Positions 34,347 to 44,697 of a stretch of 64,000 nt of DNA are shown one piece after another. The notes beneath the pieces are model-generated. The model saw only the letters and a program-made list of their open reading frames with translations. It was not told where the DNA came from and searched no databases. A program made the position numbers and the translations under genes. This stretch comes from Haemaphysalis longicornis. Lineage: Eukaryota > Arthropoda > Arachnida > Ixodida > Ixodidae. Position 1 is the stretch's first letter, and each line of letters opens with the position of its first letter. The stretch lies in NCBI GenBank assembly GCA_013339765.2, contig CM023448.1, positions 26,736,551 through 26,800,550 on the forward strand, given 5' to 3'.

Positions 34347-35500
34347 TTAGTATCCCCTGCGTGGGCTGGGGGACCTTCCACGTGAGAAGTCAGCGTTGCT
34401 TCGGCGGCTCGGCGATTGGTATGGGTAGGGCGACGGTGAACTGTTGAAAACGGGCTGTGCCACGGCTGGTTTGAGAAAGGTAGTCGTCGGTCTCACGTTG
34501 TCATTGCCCAGGGAGAGGGAGAGGTGCTTCGAAGGAGAACCCACGCAGTCCGAGTCTCTTGTATGGGCAACCACGATAGATGTGAACGGCCTCTCCGCAG
34601 TGGTAGCACAGCGGACGATTATCGACGGTTCGCGAAACTTAGGTCTTTCTACGGCGTCTGGTTTTGGGCTATGAATGGCGGCGACATTGGGGACGGAGGC
34701 GAAAATGGATGGCGGTACGGCGGAACTTCTTGTAGATGGGCTGGAGCAGGGCGCGGTCGTAGTAGGACATCGCCTGTCGCTCGCGGGGGTGCCTCGGATG
34801 GCATAGAAGTGCCCAAAGCGTGTTGAACCTCTTCGAGGATGACTTCAGTCAGGGAACCCATTTGAGTTTGCGGCGTCATCGGAAAAAGCTTCTGAAGCTC
34901 GTCCCTGACCACTGCTCGGATGGTCTCGCGCAGGTGTGTCGGAACTTGTAGCCCTGGCAACCGATCGCCTCCTAAACCAGCGCTTTGACCGGGCGATCGT
35001 ACTGCCTCGTTCGAACTTCCAGCGTCTTCTCCAATCGCGGCAACCTGAGACGCGAATTCGGTCACCGTCCGTAGGAGCGTTGTGACAAGGCAAGCAAAAA
35101 GCTCGCATGAGAAACCTTAGTTTCTTTTCTTCTGTCATCTTCCGGATCCGCACGTCAAAACAACCTCTTCATCTCCTCAACAAAGATCACCACCCCTTCG
35201 TTGGGGTGTTGCGTGCGCGTTCCTAGCAAAAGTGCGGCTCGTTCCTTTCGCATGACTATGGTAAACGTTTTAGGGAATTCGCTCTTGGAGAGCGTCAGTC
35301 AGCCAAAGGGCTTTTATGGTTCTCGAACCAAGTTCGAGCTGCATCCTCCAAATAGAAGAAGACATGCCGAAACGTTCCTTCGTTATCCAACATGTTAGGG
35401 GTCCGAACACGCTCCAATTTCTCCAACCGTTGCCTCAGGATCTTCGTGGTGAACCATGGAAATGATGGTGGGTTCCTGGAGTTGCTGCAGAACTGCATTA
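34347..35500 (-). pseudogene. gag pseudogene of gypsy element 2
   Basis: The gag domain starts in the 35,498-35,295 frame with FFYLEDAARTWFENH, then RKMTEEKKLRFLMRAF (near 35,110-35,150), then a frame rich in proline, and a CCHC knuckle, CYHCGEAVHIYRGC, near 34,580-34,625 that keeps all four ligands. At least three frame changes interrupt it. Confidence 0.75.
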
Positions 35501-35686
35501 TGGCTCGTGGTCATAGTGGACGCGTTGTTCATTGGCAATGGCCGTGACGACTACCGCCTACAATTTATCTGGCAGTAGTCCAAACCAAACTCCGGCTCGG
35601 GCCTTTCTGTTGGCGGCTGGCACGAGTTGGCTTCCTTAACGACTTAAAGAGGGTTGAGGGTGCATGTACCCAGCACCTACACCAGA

Positions 35687-36098
35687 TGTCACGTTGCCAA
35701 AGACGACACAGTTGTCTTCAAGAAAAACAAGATTATTGGAGCGAACTTGTGCTCCCCTAACAACTCAAAGAATACAAGGCGGCAATACAGCAATCAACAA
35801 AGTGACGTGCGTAAACTGGTGTTCGCGATTCGAATGACATGGCGTCTGCTTTGCAGGCTTTTATCTCTATGCGCGAGTGTTTTCTGGAACCATCGATGTA
35901 CATCCAGAACATTGTAGATCAAAGAAGATCATTCTGGGCTAGTGACGTTAGGGCGAGACCACTCTGCTTATATGAATGTGATAGCCCGTGCGGCATAAAA
36001 ACAAAGTGGAGACGAGCTTCGCTTGGGCCGCATATAACACAGCCGGGCATGGCCGGGGAGCAAAAACAAACAATAAACTTATACATGGTTCGCGGCCA
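35687..36098 (-). repeat. 5' LTR of gypsy element 2
   Basis: On its coding strand it starts TGGCCGCG, has a TATA-like agataaaagcc, and ends GTGACA. The adjacent coding-strand bases tctggtgtaggtgctgggt (35,686 downward) are the presumed primer-binding site, resembling that of element 1. Confidence 0.85.
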
Positions 36099-36103
36099 TA
36101 TAT

Positions 36104-36346
36104 AGTGGTTCATTGTACTCCGGGCACTTCTCTATCACCTGATTGACCCTGGGATGTGGTTCATTGTTGAATAGCCTTTACGGAACCCTGCTTGCTCTTC
36201 AGGTTGACTGAAATCTAAGATGGCTGAAATTCTGTTAGTGATTACTTTGGTAAGTACCTTGTAGACGACTGACCGTAAGCTGATCGGCCTGTAATTTTTC
36301 AAGGCCTTCATTTCACCTTTCTTATTGATTAGTATGATGTTCGCGT
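36104..36346 (-). mobile_element. RTE-like LINE, piece 3 of 3 (reverse transcriptase start)
   Basis: Minus-strand translation gives MKALKNYRPISLRSVVYKVL, then SQPEEQAGFRKGYSTMNHI, then KCPEYNEPLY, which are the standard fingers-domain blocks of RTE reverse transcriptases. FIDYEKSFD in piece 2 follows after removal of gypsy element 2, with a one-base frame slip. The element ends abruptly near 36,346, so its endonuclease half is missing. Confidence 0.8.
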
Positions 36347-36497
36347 TCTTACAAACATATTCGTAATCGCACGTAAAAGCCAGCGAGATACCGCCAGGCC
36401 TAGAAACGAAGTGTCACTCGAGTGGACCAACCTATGTGCGAACAGGCGTACAAAGGGAAATCTAATATACCAACTGCACGATGATATCTGGTGCTCT

Positions 36498-36498
36498 T

Positions 36499-36534
<36 letters not shown>

Positions 36535-36567
36535 ATATATATATTATATATAATATATATATATATA
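36498..36567. repeat. (AT)n microsatellite
   Basis: About 70 bases of interrupted AT repeat. Confidence 0.95.
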
Positions 36568-36569
36568 CT

Positions 36570-36840
36570 CTGGACATGTCGTAGACACTCGAGTCACGAC
36601 CCGGGGTTAAAAAGAAGGTCCCCTTCACCCGATTAGTCCGAATGGCGCTGGCTACCACCCCAAAGCACAGGAAACAAACATACCTAACATAAATACCCCA
36701 GAAAGTGAATGGGAAATCGCCCCGCCGTAGCGTAGTGGTTATCGCACCAGACCGGTATTCTTGAGGTCGTGGGTTCGATCCAACCTGGCGGGCATTTTTC
36801 TTCACTTCTTTCTTTCTTTTTTCCAAATTCTTAATCTGTT
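36570..36840 (+). mobile_element. tRNA-like SINE unit, copy 1
   Basis: A tRNA-like core at 36,719-36,794 has TAGCGTAGTGGTTATC (A-box region) and GGTTCGATCC (B box, 36,772-36,781), closes with ggcgggca and is followed by T-rich sequence that could terminate pol III. It resembles a Val/Asp-type tRNA. About 150 bases before it are shared with copy 2 at 37,000-37,205, so the repeated unit is larger than the tRNA part. A functional tRNA is unlikely because stems are imperfect. Confidence 0.65.
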
Positions 36841-36999
36841 TATTGATCTACCACTGCCATTCTTGCTAGTTTTCGACTGCCACGCCTTATACATGTGGAA
36901 TTTTCATCGAGGCCCTCATTACCATTCGCTGCTCGGATAGCGAGCAACATTACTTTCTGGTTGCCAAAGGGACTTAAGAGGGTTCAAGCTGTCGACCAC

Positions 37000-37205
37000 T
37001 CTGACATCGTGACCACTGAGTCACGTCCTGGTTAAAGCTGGTCCCCTCACCCCGATTAGCGTATGGCGCTGGCTACCACCAAGCACAGGAAATATATACT
37101 TTAATACCTTAACACGAGAAGTGATGGGAAATTCGCCCCGCCGGTAGCGTAGTTATCGCACCAGACCGGTATTTGGAGGTGTGGGTTCGGATCCACTGGC
37201 GGGCA
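37000..37205 (+). mobile_element. tRNA-like SINE unit, copy 2
   Basis: It matches copy 1 from about 36,578 onward with an offset of about 425 bases. The tRNA-like core is at 37,135-37,205. Differences from copy 1 are nearly all 1-2 base insertions or deletions (for example tagttatc versus tagtggttatc, and ttcggatcc versus ttcgatcc), which removes the spacing of the A-box region. Confidence 0.65.
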
Positions 37206-37312
37206 TAAATCCACTTCCCCTCCTAAACATTCTTTATCCAATCTTTCAACGCTGTACAAAGGGACAACTAATCCACTGCATTGCTTTCGAGTTTCTCGAC
37301 TCAACCCTTATT

Positions 37313-37333
37313 TTATATATATATATATATATA
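37313..37333. repeat. (AT)n microsatellite
   Basis: Ten or so AT repeats at the left border of the palindrome. Confidence 0.9.
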
Positions 37334-37668
37334 CAGAAAGAAATGCCGGCAGTCTACAACGCCAAAGGCGGCATAGGGGAATGGTTAGACAAGTTTTTAC
37401 CGTTAGTGACGTTCCAATATTATTATTTTTTACTAATTACGTGAGAAAGAAAGAAAGAAAAACACGCGCCCAGAGTGGGGACCGAACATGGACCGAACCC
37501 ACGGTTCGGTACCCACTCTGGGCGCGTGTTTTTCTTTCTTTTTTTCTCACGTAATTAGTAAAAAGTAATAATAATGTAACGTCACTAACGGTAAAAACTT
37601 GTCTAACCGTTCCCCTATGCCTTCTTTGGCGTTGTAGACGGCTGGCATTTCTTTCTGTATATATAAAC
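37334..37668. repeat. Large near-perfect palindrome (fold-back)
   Basis: Left arm about 37,334-37,499 and right arm about 37,503-37,668 are inverted copies with only a few small differences. The centre is accgaacc-cac-ggttcggt. The arms include acacgcgcccagagtgggg and ttaccgttagtgacgtt. On one strand the centre holds GGTTCGGTCC, a B-box-like sequence. It could be a fold-back transposon or an artefact of a read that turned back on itself. Confidence 0.85.
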
Positions 37669-37879
37669 ATACACCACTACAAGCCTCATTCAGATCAACC
37701 ACCGTTGTTCCTAGCTCTTATAGCACGCCAACAACCATAACGCCTCAAAATAGCTCATGGCGCATATACGTTTGCTCAAAAATCCGGCTCTAAAGTTCTG
37801 CTGGGACGTCAGTACACCCTGATATTGCCGTTCACCGGAGACTTAGGCGCCAGTGACAATGTAAGCGTTTTAGTTTTAA

Positions 37880-39541
37880 AGAGACACTGAAGTGAATTTG
37901 TCAGCTCCCGTTTTGGCTTGCACTGCGTAGACTGGCTCAAATTAGCACACTTTTCATCGCTTATCCGGTTGACAAATCGGTAATTATTTTACAAAGCGCG
38001 AAAGAAGAAAAAACTACCATGCGCGGTTTGCGGCGGCCGCACCCAACTAAGGCTGTGACGTTGAGAGGAGGGGCGCCGTGATTGGACGATGCCCAAGGTT
38101 AGCAATCACACAAGTTTCGGTTTCGGTTTCGGTTCTGTAAACATAACCAATGGCTTTGTTGGATGGGCCATTCTCAATATCTCAGTAATCATCGTACCGC
38201 GCTTCTGCCATGTTGTCGGCTGTAAAATGCACAAGATAAGCCTCCCAGGACGGCTTGTAGTCGTTAGCATTCACTAGCCGAGACCTACGCAGTGCATGAA
38301 CGCCCTCCGCGTACCCGCAGACGCCCAAATGTCATGCGCTTTCCCCAATATTTGGAGCTTGCCTCGCTCATGCCTGTATCGTAAAAAGCGTGTTCGCACC
38401 AGGCCAAGGGTCTGTTCATTCTGGCCTGTGCCCACTGCCGCCAAGCAGTCGGTGCTTATGGCAACAAGCACGCCAACGAGAACTCGCTAGCGCGCCAGTG
38501 CCAGCCTGCGCGCGTTTTTGTAACTAGTTCGTGTAGCCATGAACGTTGTGGCCCCAAAAAAAGGTGAACTCAATATAGAAAACATCGGCGGAAAACAAAA
38601 AAAGCACGTACCCGCGGGATTCGAACTCGTGACTCGCAAAACATTTGAGGTGAATTCCTAGCGCCCCAGACTGCTAGGCCACGGAGCGGGACGCGAATGC
38701 CATGCTAATATAGGGTATATATTGTACCACCGGTTTTACACTTTTATTTAGTTTTGGCATTTCAAGCCGCTTAGGTGACTATTTGTTGTACTGCGATCGT
38801 GCAGTAAGCGTCACCCGAGTTTCCACAGTAGCTCACGTCTAGCAATTGCATTTCGTAGACGGAAAACCGTTCGCAGATGCGTAGTCGTGCTGCTGACCGC
38901 TGTGCTTGTTCGGCCCAGCGCAAAAAGTGCTTCCCGCGCCCTAGTTTTACGCTGTACGGTAAAAATATCAGTTGATTTTATTTGCTTAGTACCTATATTG
39001 ACTTCGCTGACTCTTCTCCGCCTTCAAGAGGCCTTATATTTTCCTACTGGCATACCAGTCAGCGAAGCGTCGCATTTGCAGCGCTTGTGTGAAGCGACCT
39101 TGACTTGGAGCTAGATACAGTGTACAAACAAACCAAGTAAAGAAAGGCACATTCTTCCATTCACAAATGTGTCCTGGCTTCGTTTCAACTAAGCGAACGA
39201 ATTGCGACCAAGCAATTTTTTTTTAACCTCCTTGATTGCGACCGACCCGCCGGTGGCCGGCGGACGAAACGCTGGGCCGACTGACTCTGTCGGCCGGGGA
39301 GCCGTGCAGTAGCGCAGCCGTGGCGCAGCCAATTGCCAGCTCATCCCCTCCTGACGTCACACGAAAAACGCCACAGAAAATGGGCGAGCGTAAAGAGAGG
39401 AGGACAGCGTTTTCCAATTAGTTTTTCTACTAATAAAAATCGCGTAAACGCGCCTAGAGGGGTCGAAACATGGCCTGGGGACTCCGGACTACAATTTGCG
39501 CTAGTAATCCCGCAATGTTTACATATCACTTCAGTGTCCCT
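37880..39541. mobile_element. TTAA-flanked TIR transposon B
   Basis: The left end AGAGACACTGAAGTGA and the inverted right end AGGGACACTGAAGTGA differ at one base. TTAA lies outside both ends (37,876-37,879 and 39,542-39,545). The interior has no transposase-like frame. TGACGTTG starts 176 bases from the left end and TGACGTCA lies 182 bases from the right end; each is followed inward by ATTGG at a start-to-start spacing of 25-26 bases. A tRNA-like sequence lies inside on the minus strand. Confidence 0.75.
38608..38692 (-). other. tRNA-like sequence inside TTAA element B
   Basis: On the minus strand gtcccgctccgtggcctag opens like a tRNA acceptor and D arm, and gagttcgaatcccgcgggtac closes with a T arm and matching acceptor strand. 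The 85-base length fits a class II (Leu/Ser) tRNA with a variable arm. An extra T breaks the acceptor pairing. It may be a tRNA-derived SINE head or a decayed tRNA gene; T-rich sequence follows it on that strand. Confidence 0.45.
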
Positions 39542-39545
39542 TTAA

Positions 39546-40596
39546 GGCATTTTGAACTGCGCGCGTCACTCGAATCAGTTGGGAGCAGCAGGGGAGGAAC
39601 CAAAAAAAATTATTGTTCCCTACAAAAATCAAAATACCCTAACCAGACACGGGAACAAGCCTGCACCAGCTAGGCTATAGCAGATTAATGCCGATTAGAA
39701 AATAAAAGAACAGGAAGCCAAGGCTCCAAACCTTTTGGGCCGAAAACCCAAAGGGTTGAAAAAGAAATAAAGAAGGAAAATTGAGACTTTTGAGTTTTTT
39801 AGCGAGAAAACAACACAATGGAGCGCCGGCATGGTGTTGAGTCATCAATTCAAGGAGAGGAAGCACCTCAGGCAACACACACGGCAAACAACCCCCCACA
39901 CCACACTATTCTCCCATTCCAGCCGCGAACCCTTCATACATCACTGAAAAGAAAGACGCACTGGGCGCAGGCCTCCTCCCGCCGCCAAAATAAAAAATAT
40001 TATTAACAATGGAGTCCCAAAAAGTCCCACTACACCACCCCCAACCACTCCCCCAAAACCCTCACAGCAGCCCCCTCCGCCCCTCCCCCCCCCCCAATAT
40101 GTCGAGCGCCAGGAACAGAGCACCGTCCTCCAGGTCAACTACAGGCACGCCGCACAGCACCTGCCAACACCACTAGTTCGTCCCAACAGTCCACAAGGCT
40201 TAGAGGTCAGAGCCCGCAGTTCACAGTCCATGAGCAAGTCCGATCAGCTCAGAGCCCATAAATAGAGCCAGAAACGTATCATCAACGGACCCAGGAGGAG
40301 TTTCCCACGTGCGTCCGCTTCCGGGAGCACCCGTAACAAAGCGGTGTCCTGAGGGGGAACCGCTCAAGGCGGTTTTTAGAGACATGGGCACTTGGTGCTG
40401 GCAGTTGCCAAGAGGCCACTCTATATGTTGCGATCTCGATGGTGCTGCGCCCGCTCCCCTTTTCCACGTGACGCAATAAGATAATGCCTGGCGGAGGGAT
40501 AGCTCGGCCCGCCGTAATGCTCTTTGAGCAGCGATTCGTAGGTGGAAGGGTTGTGCGTCTGTGGTGTAAGGCTCCTTCGCTGGAGTGTTGGTGACA
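39546..40596. other. No supported gene; C-rich low complexity
   Basis: 40,000-40,100 is C-rich with a run of 11 C. No domain is recognised in the open frames, including the minus-strand 40,282-40,707 frame. Confidence 0.5.
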
Positions 40597-40797
40597 TGTA
40601 GCGCCCCTAGTGGCCGTCAGCTCTGCGCAGTACAAAAGCAGACGTACCCGCACCGCCCTCCATGTGTTTTCAAATACAAACCCGAGTAAAAGTTGGTTGT
40701 ACATCATTTAATCATATCGTGGTGCCTTTATTTGACTTATACTGACTAAAATGCCCTTAAAGTAGTTCCATAGGCTAAACAAAAAATATCCCCTACA
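40597..40797 (+). repeat. Possible solo LTR
   Basis: The segment begins tgtagcgcccc and ends cccctaca, so the ends form a short TGTAG/CTACA inverted pair as in LTRs. Inside are a tacaaaag TATA-like box and A/T-rich sequence near the end. No target duplication is visible and no second copy is in the window, so this remains a guess. Confidence 0.25.
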
Positions 40798-43700
40798 ACG
40801 AGCCGATTTATCGGGGTTTTTTTTCAGCGAGCTGTCGTGATCGTCGCGGCGTGGGGCAATATCGCCAGGTCGGGTGGTTTAAATTGTTGACGATAATTAT
40901 AGTTCGTTTTTTTCTCGCGTAAGGACGACAAATGAAACTTCACAAGTAGCATAAACAGGACGTTGCTGAGCCTGAGGTAACTGTAAATGGTCGCTTCAGT
41001 ATGAGCATGCCAGCGGACGTTACGAACGCAGCCGATTCAGCGGACGCTGCTGGCCTGGCACGCCTTGAAAACAAGTGGGAAAATTGTCTTTTTATTTTCG
41101 CAAACTAAATGATTCGTGCTTAACATTTTAAGCCATTGTTTATAAACGGCGGGGTAAACGTATACTAGCGAGTAGGTGAAGCAATACCGTCAATAAACAA
41201 ATTGAGCGCAAATAAACGACGCGAATCAAGCACCGAATCGCAAGTCCGTTGCGTCCTTAGATTTGTAACGTAACACAGCCGCATACACGCTGCACGGCCC
41301 AAAAATTTACATAAGCTCGTCACTGTCTGTGTTGGTTACCTTGTAGTGCAGGATTGTCTCTAATATGAACGCCAACACGCCAGTTTTGTCCTCAAAAGCG
41401 ATTAGACGGTGCGACAAGCAAAGACCAGAATTCATCCCTTCCAGTTGCATTATTCACCAGATTAGTGTCAAATATTATTGTCAATTGGCTGCGTTCTTCT
41501 TTTCCTTCACAGTGACCCCTGTCTCTCACCCGATTTGCTGTCCAGCTGTCTGGCGTGTCGACTTCATGCAACTCGGCACTACACCTCGAAACGTTGACGA
41601 TTTCGTCAACTTTTATTAAGAGCGAGTGAGTCTATTAAGAGCGAATTGGGAGTTGTGATGGAAGAGCGCAATTAAATATAGTTATAGAATGAAGGAAACG
41701 GAATGACCACTCAGTTGTTCAAACGACTTTGTTTCACGGCCCCTACTTTCGGAGTCACACACACATTTCACGCTTCTGACGCTCGCTGTGTTTTGTGACT
41801 AAGCCATAGTAAAAACGAAAGCTAGCGCTCGAATATAGTATTCGTAACGATGACGCAAACCAGCAGGGTTTATTGAAAATGCACGCATAAGTCCGCAGGT
41901 GCGCAAAAGTAGCGGCTCACCGGAACGGACGAGCCTGCGGTCCGCGAGACTCGTTGGGTTTTAATCGCAAACATCGCCGATTGTGCTACTCCTCTTGTTT
42001 AATCGGCAGTTCTTGAAAAGTTGTTGTCAATAAGCGCTTTAGTATAAACAACAAGCTTTCACTTCATACGACCATCGATCGGTGAATCTGCGAGTGGCAG
42101 AGTGCCCTCACCATCCCAGCTCTTCCGTCGACGCTGTAAACGTATTTACGCTGCAAACCTTTTTTCCCTAATTCCAAGTTGATCGCCGGAAGAGATGGGA
42201 CGCCCGGGTATGTGCTGGAGACCGTGTGGCAAAGCAATCGGCAGTATCGAGCACATTTTGATTCTGTCAACACGGGATCCTACGGGACCCCCGCCGCTTT
42301 GTGCTACCCGCAAGTACTGCCCGGAAGCCGGTTTCGCAGCGCTCACTGGGCAGCGCAGGAGCCCTATATTTCGGCAGCGCGCACTCTTTCTGGCTTACTG
42401 CCAACCTTGGTCTCTCAGCATCGACTCGAACGTACCACTGTTGCCTCTGGAGGACCATCGATCTTAGGGATCACGTGGATGTAGTCCTAAATCTTAGCTT
42501 CACGAGTCACAAGACGACGGCTGCCACGGCTTCCACCATGGGTGCTACCCTAACCGCGGCGATGCTACGATAACCGAAACGCTCGGCGTCACAAATCTTT
42601 GACCACCTGACCCCCGTGGGTGTATCTATTGGACGAGAAGTGCGACTGAGCAGTTAAGGTAGGTGAAACTTCGCTAATTCGCCCTGTGCATTTAACAGAG
42701 CGATGTTTTCGAGCCGGTGCCGGCCCTTAGGACTGACGTCGTGTGTGTGCAACCGTGCAACCTATCACGAATATTCGCACTTTCCAGCGAATATAGGTGG
42801 CGCGACGGGTATCCAAAATGGACGACGGGAAGATGATCGGGACGTCACGTAAGCGCGCGCGTCTGGAAGAAAAAAAGCAGATCCGGGCCCTTTAGTGTCT
42901 CTTCAGACCATCTTTCCTCCTTCCAAATGAGACACGAAGGTGCTTTGCCGAAGGAGAAGAAGCAGTTTATAACGCCAGTCACACAGCGTTTTGCGGCATC
43001 AGGGAGGCCACCGACGGACATGCTGAGCATTGAGGGATTGTGCCTGCAACCGAATGGAGTCACCCAGCCAACCGCCACTGCGGTAAACTGTTTGTTGGCA
43101 CTGCAGTTCTCTAAAGGGTGCTACACTTCCATCCATGCACGTGAAATCGTTCAAGCACACTTTACGAATATTTATTATGCGCCAAGCCGAGCACGGTAGA
43201 CGCAACCGAGCACAGCGTTTTGTTATTGCCACTTGCGTAATTATGTCAGGTTAAGTGCGAATAATGTGAGTAAATAATAATTCTGTCAGCTGTTTTTTAC
43301 AGGGAAAGATCCAACTGGCGTTTATGGAAGTTGCATGTAATGAATAAAATACCTAAACTAAATATAAAACGCTGACGCCTCTACGGCAGGGCCTGTTACA
43401 TCAGCTGTGGTGTGCTTTCAGCGCTCTGTCGGAAACGACGATGTCACAGTAACAAGTTTAGTTATTTATTACAACTACCTACATCGCCCATTCCTGTGGG
43501 GGGTTTGAGAAAGAAAAAAAGCAGCAAGTTCAAAACAGTAATCGCACATAATGCTAAAAAGAGAACGAAACACAAGCAACCCAACAAAGCACAAAATACA
43601 ACTGGAAATTATTTATTAAACGAAACCAGCCCGTTAATAAAAGAACAATGACGTTCTCCTGTTTGTTCTTGGCTCCACTTTCTTTTCGTGCGTGCGCATA

Positions 43701-44009
43701 TATAAGAATGTTATGTGGCGGCACGGCGCCTTTCATCAACCGGGGTTTCAGCGGCTGCAGACGACACACTCAGCTTGCACGAAAACAATAAATAATGAGA
43801 GAGCGCACTAAACTTACGGATATTGCTCCAGAGGAGGTCAGCTTTCGTGAAGTGACTACTGCAAACCCCATTGTGTTTCTGACACCTTTTCCAATGCGAA
43901 GCCATAGTTTATCCAAACCTTTCTGGCTTTTTTATTTCTAGGAAAGGTATGAACGCTGGCTTGTCCCGGCACTGAGCGATTTCTATACTGCAGTTACACA
44001 GCGCATTCG
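40798..44009. other. No supported gene; two weak open frames
   Basis: The frames 42,179-42,484 (+) and 42,927-43,199 (+) are open for 101 and 90 codons in moderately GC-rich sequence, but I do not recognise either. The rest is AT-rich without repeat ends I can define. Confidence 0.4.
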
Positions 44010-44431
44010 ATTGCTTTTTGGTTTTGCGTTCTCAATCGCCACGTTTCCGAACGCTCCGGCTGCCTCGCCAGGGCCCGCCGATCATCTACAAACAGCTTCA
44101 GAAAAAAGGCGCGCGGCGGCGCCAACCGTTGCTGGAAAGTGCGAATTGGCTCGAACCGCGAAGCAGTGCGGTTGTGCTTTCGGCCCGCATCTGTCCTCGT
44201 TCATGCCCTCATTTACGTTGTTTTCGTGCGCGCCTCAGGCTATTTTAGGAAGCGGGCGCGATCACGTCGACGGGCGGCAGCCTGCCGCAACGATAAACGA
44301 CCCATCCGCGGCCCGCGCGTTATTGCATAGCTGCAACAACAGTTTCGGATGCTCGCGCTGCCTTTGCGATGATACTTGCGCCGTGCGGGAGCATCTTGAA
44401 GCATAGTTAGTGGGCCCAGAAGCTGGTCGGT

Positions 44432-44689
44432 ATGATGGGCGACCGGCCCGCACCCCTGACCGCGCCCGGGATCACCGCGTACACGTCGTGTCTGCCCCGG
44501 ATATGGCCGGCGTGTGTTGCCCCGGCGCTGCCTGTGTGTGTTGGGGCCGCAAACTACAGCCAGGGCGGCCTTGCCGTACCCCCGGCCGAGGCCATGGACG
44601 AAGCGGCGACCACCAAGCGCCCCCCGGGAACCATTGGATGGGTCGGATTGCTACCAGGCACCCACCGAGGAAGGAACGACGACATTGAG
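44432..44689 (+). CDS. Candidate first coding exon
   Basis: From ATG at 44,432 (in-frame stop upstream at 44,408-44,410) 86 codons are open with strongly GC-rich third positions, ending GACGACATTGAG directly before GTAACG, a plausible splice donor at 44,690. The translation ends PPGTIGWVGLLPGTHRGRND and has no domain I recognise; a second start is possible at MDEAATT. The 400 bases upstream are GC- and CpG-rich, as in a promoter region. A hAT-like element begins eight bases into the presumed intron. It could also be a fragment captured by a repeat. Confidence 0.35.
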
Positions 44690-44697
44690 GTAACGAC

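Larger units (their letters stand above)
30118..36098 (-). mobile_element. Ty3/gypsy LTR retrotransposon 2
   Basis: Two LTRs of 406 and 412 bases (30,118-30,523 and 35,687-36,098) bound gag, protease, reverse transcriptase-RNase H and integrase remnants on the minus strand. TATAT at 30,113-30,117 and 36,099-36,103 is a 5-base target duplication. Coding and LTR segments resemble gypsy element 1, so they are relatives in opposite orientation. I count about 18 differences in the first 170 bases of the two LTRs, so the insertion is not recent. The protease, polymerase and integrase catalytic residues are all altered. Confidence 0.88.

Noticed and set aside
36719..36794. Possible functional tRNA gene
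   Set aside because: Stems are imperfect, a longer repeat unit surrounds it and a damaged second copy lies 416 bases away, so a SINE is the better call.
36329..36826. 165-codon minus-strand open frame
   Set aside because: It crosses the AT microsatellite and the antisense of the tRNA-like SINE unit; this is a known kind of false prediction.
40282..40707. 141-codon minus-strand open frame
   Set aside because: No domain, overlaps the LTR-like segment and GC-rich sequence where stops are rarer.
42654..42843. Possible fourth TTAA element starting TTAAGGTAGGTGAAAC with a gacgtca motif about 190 bases inside
   Set aside because: No matching inverted right end was found downstream.
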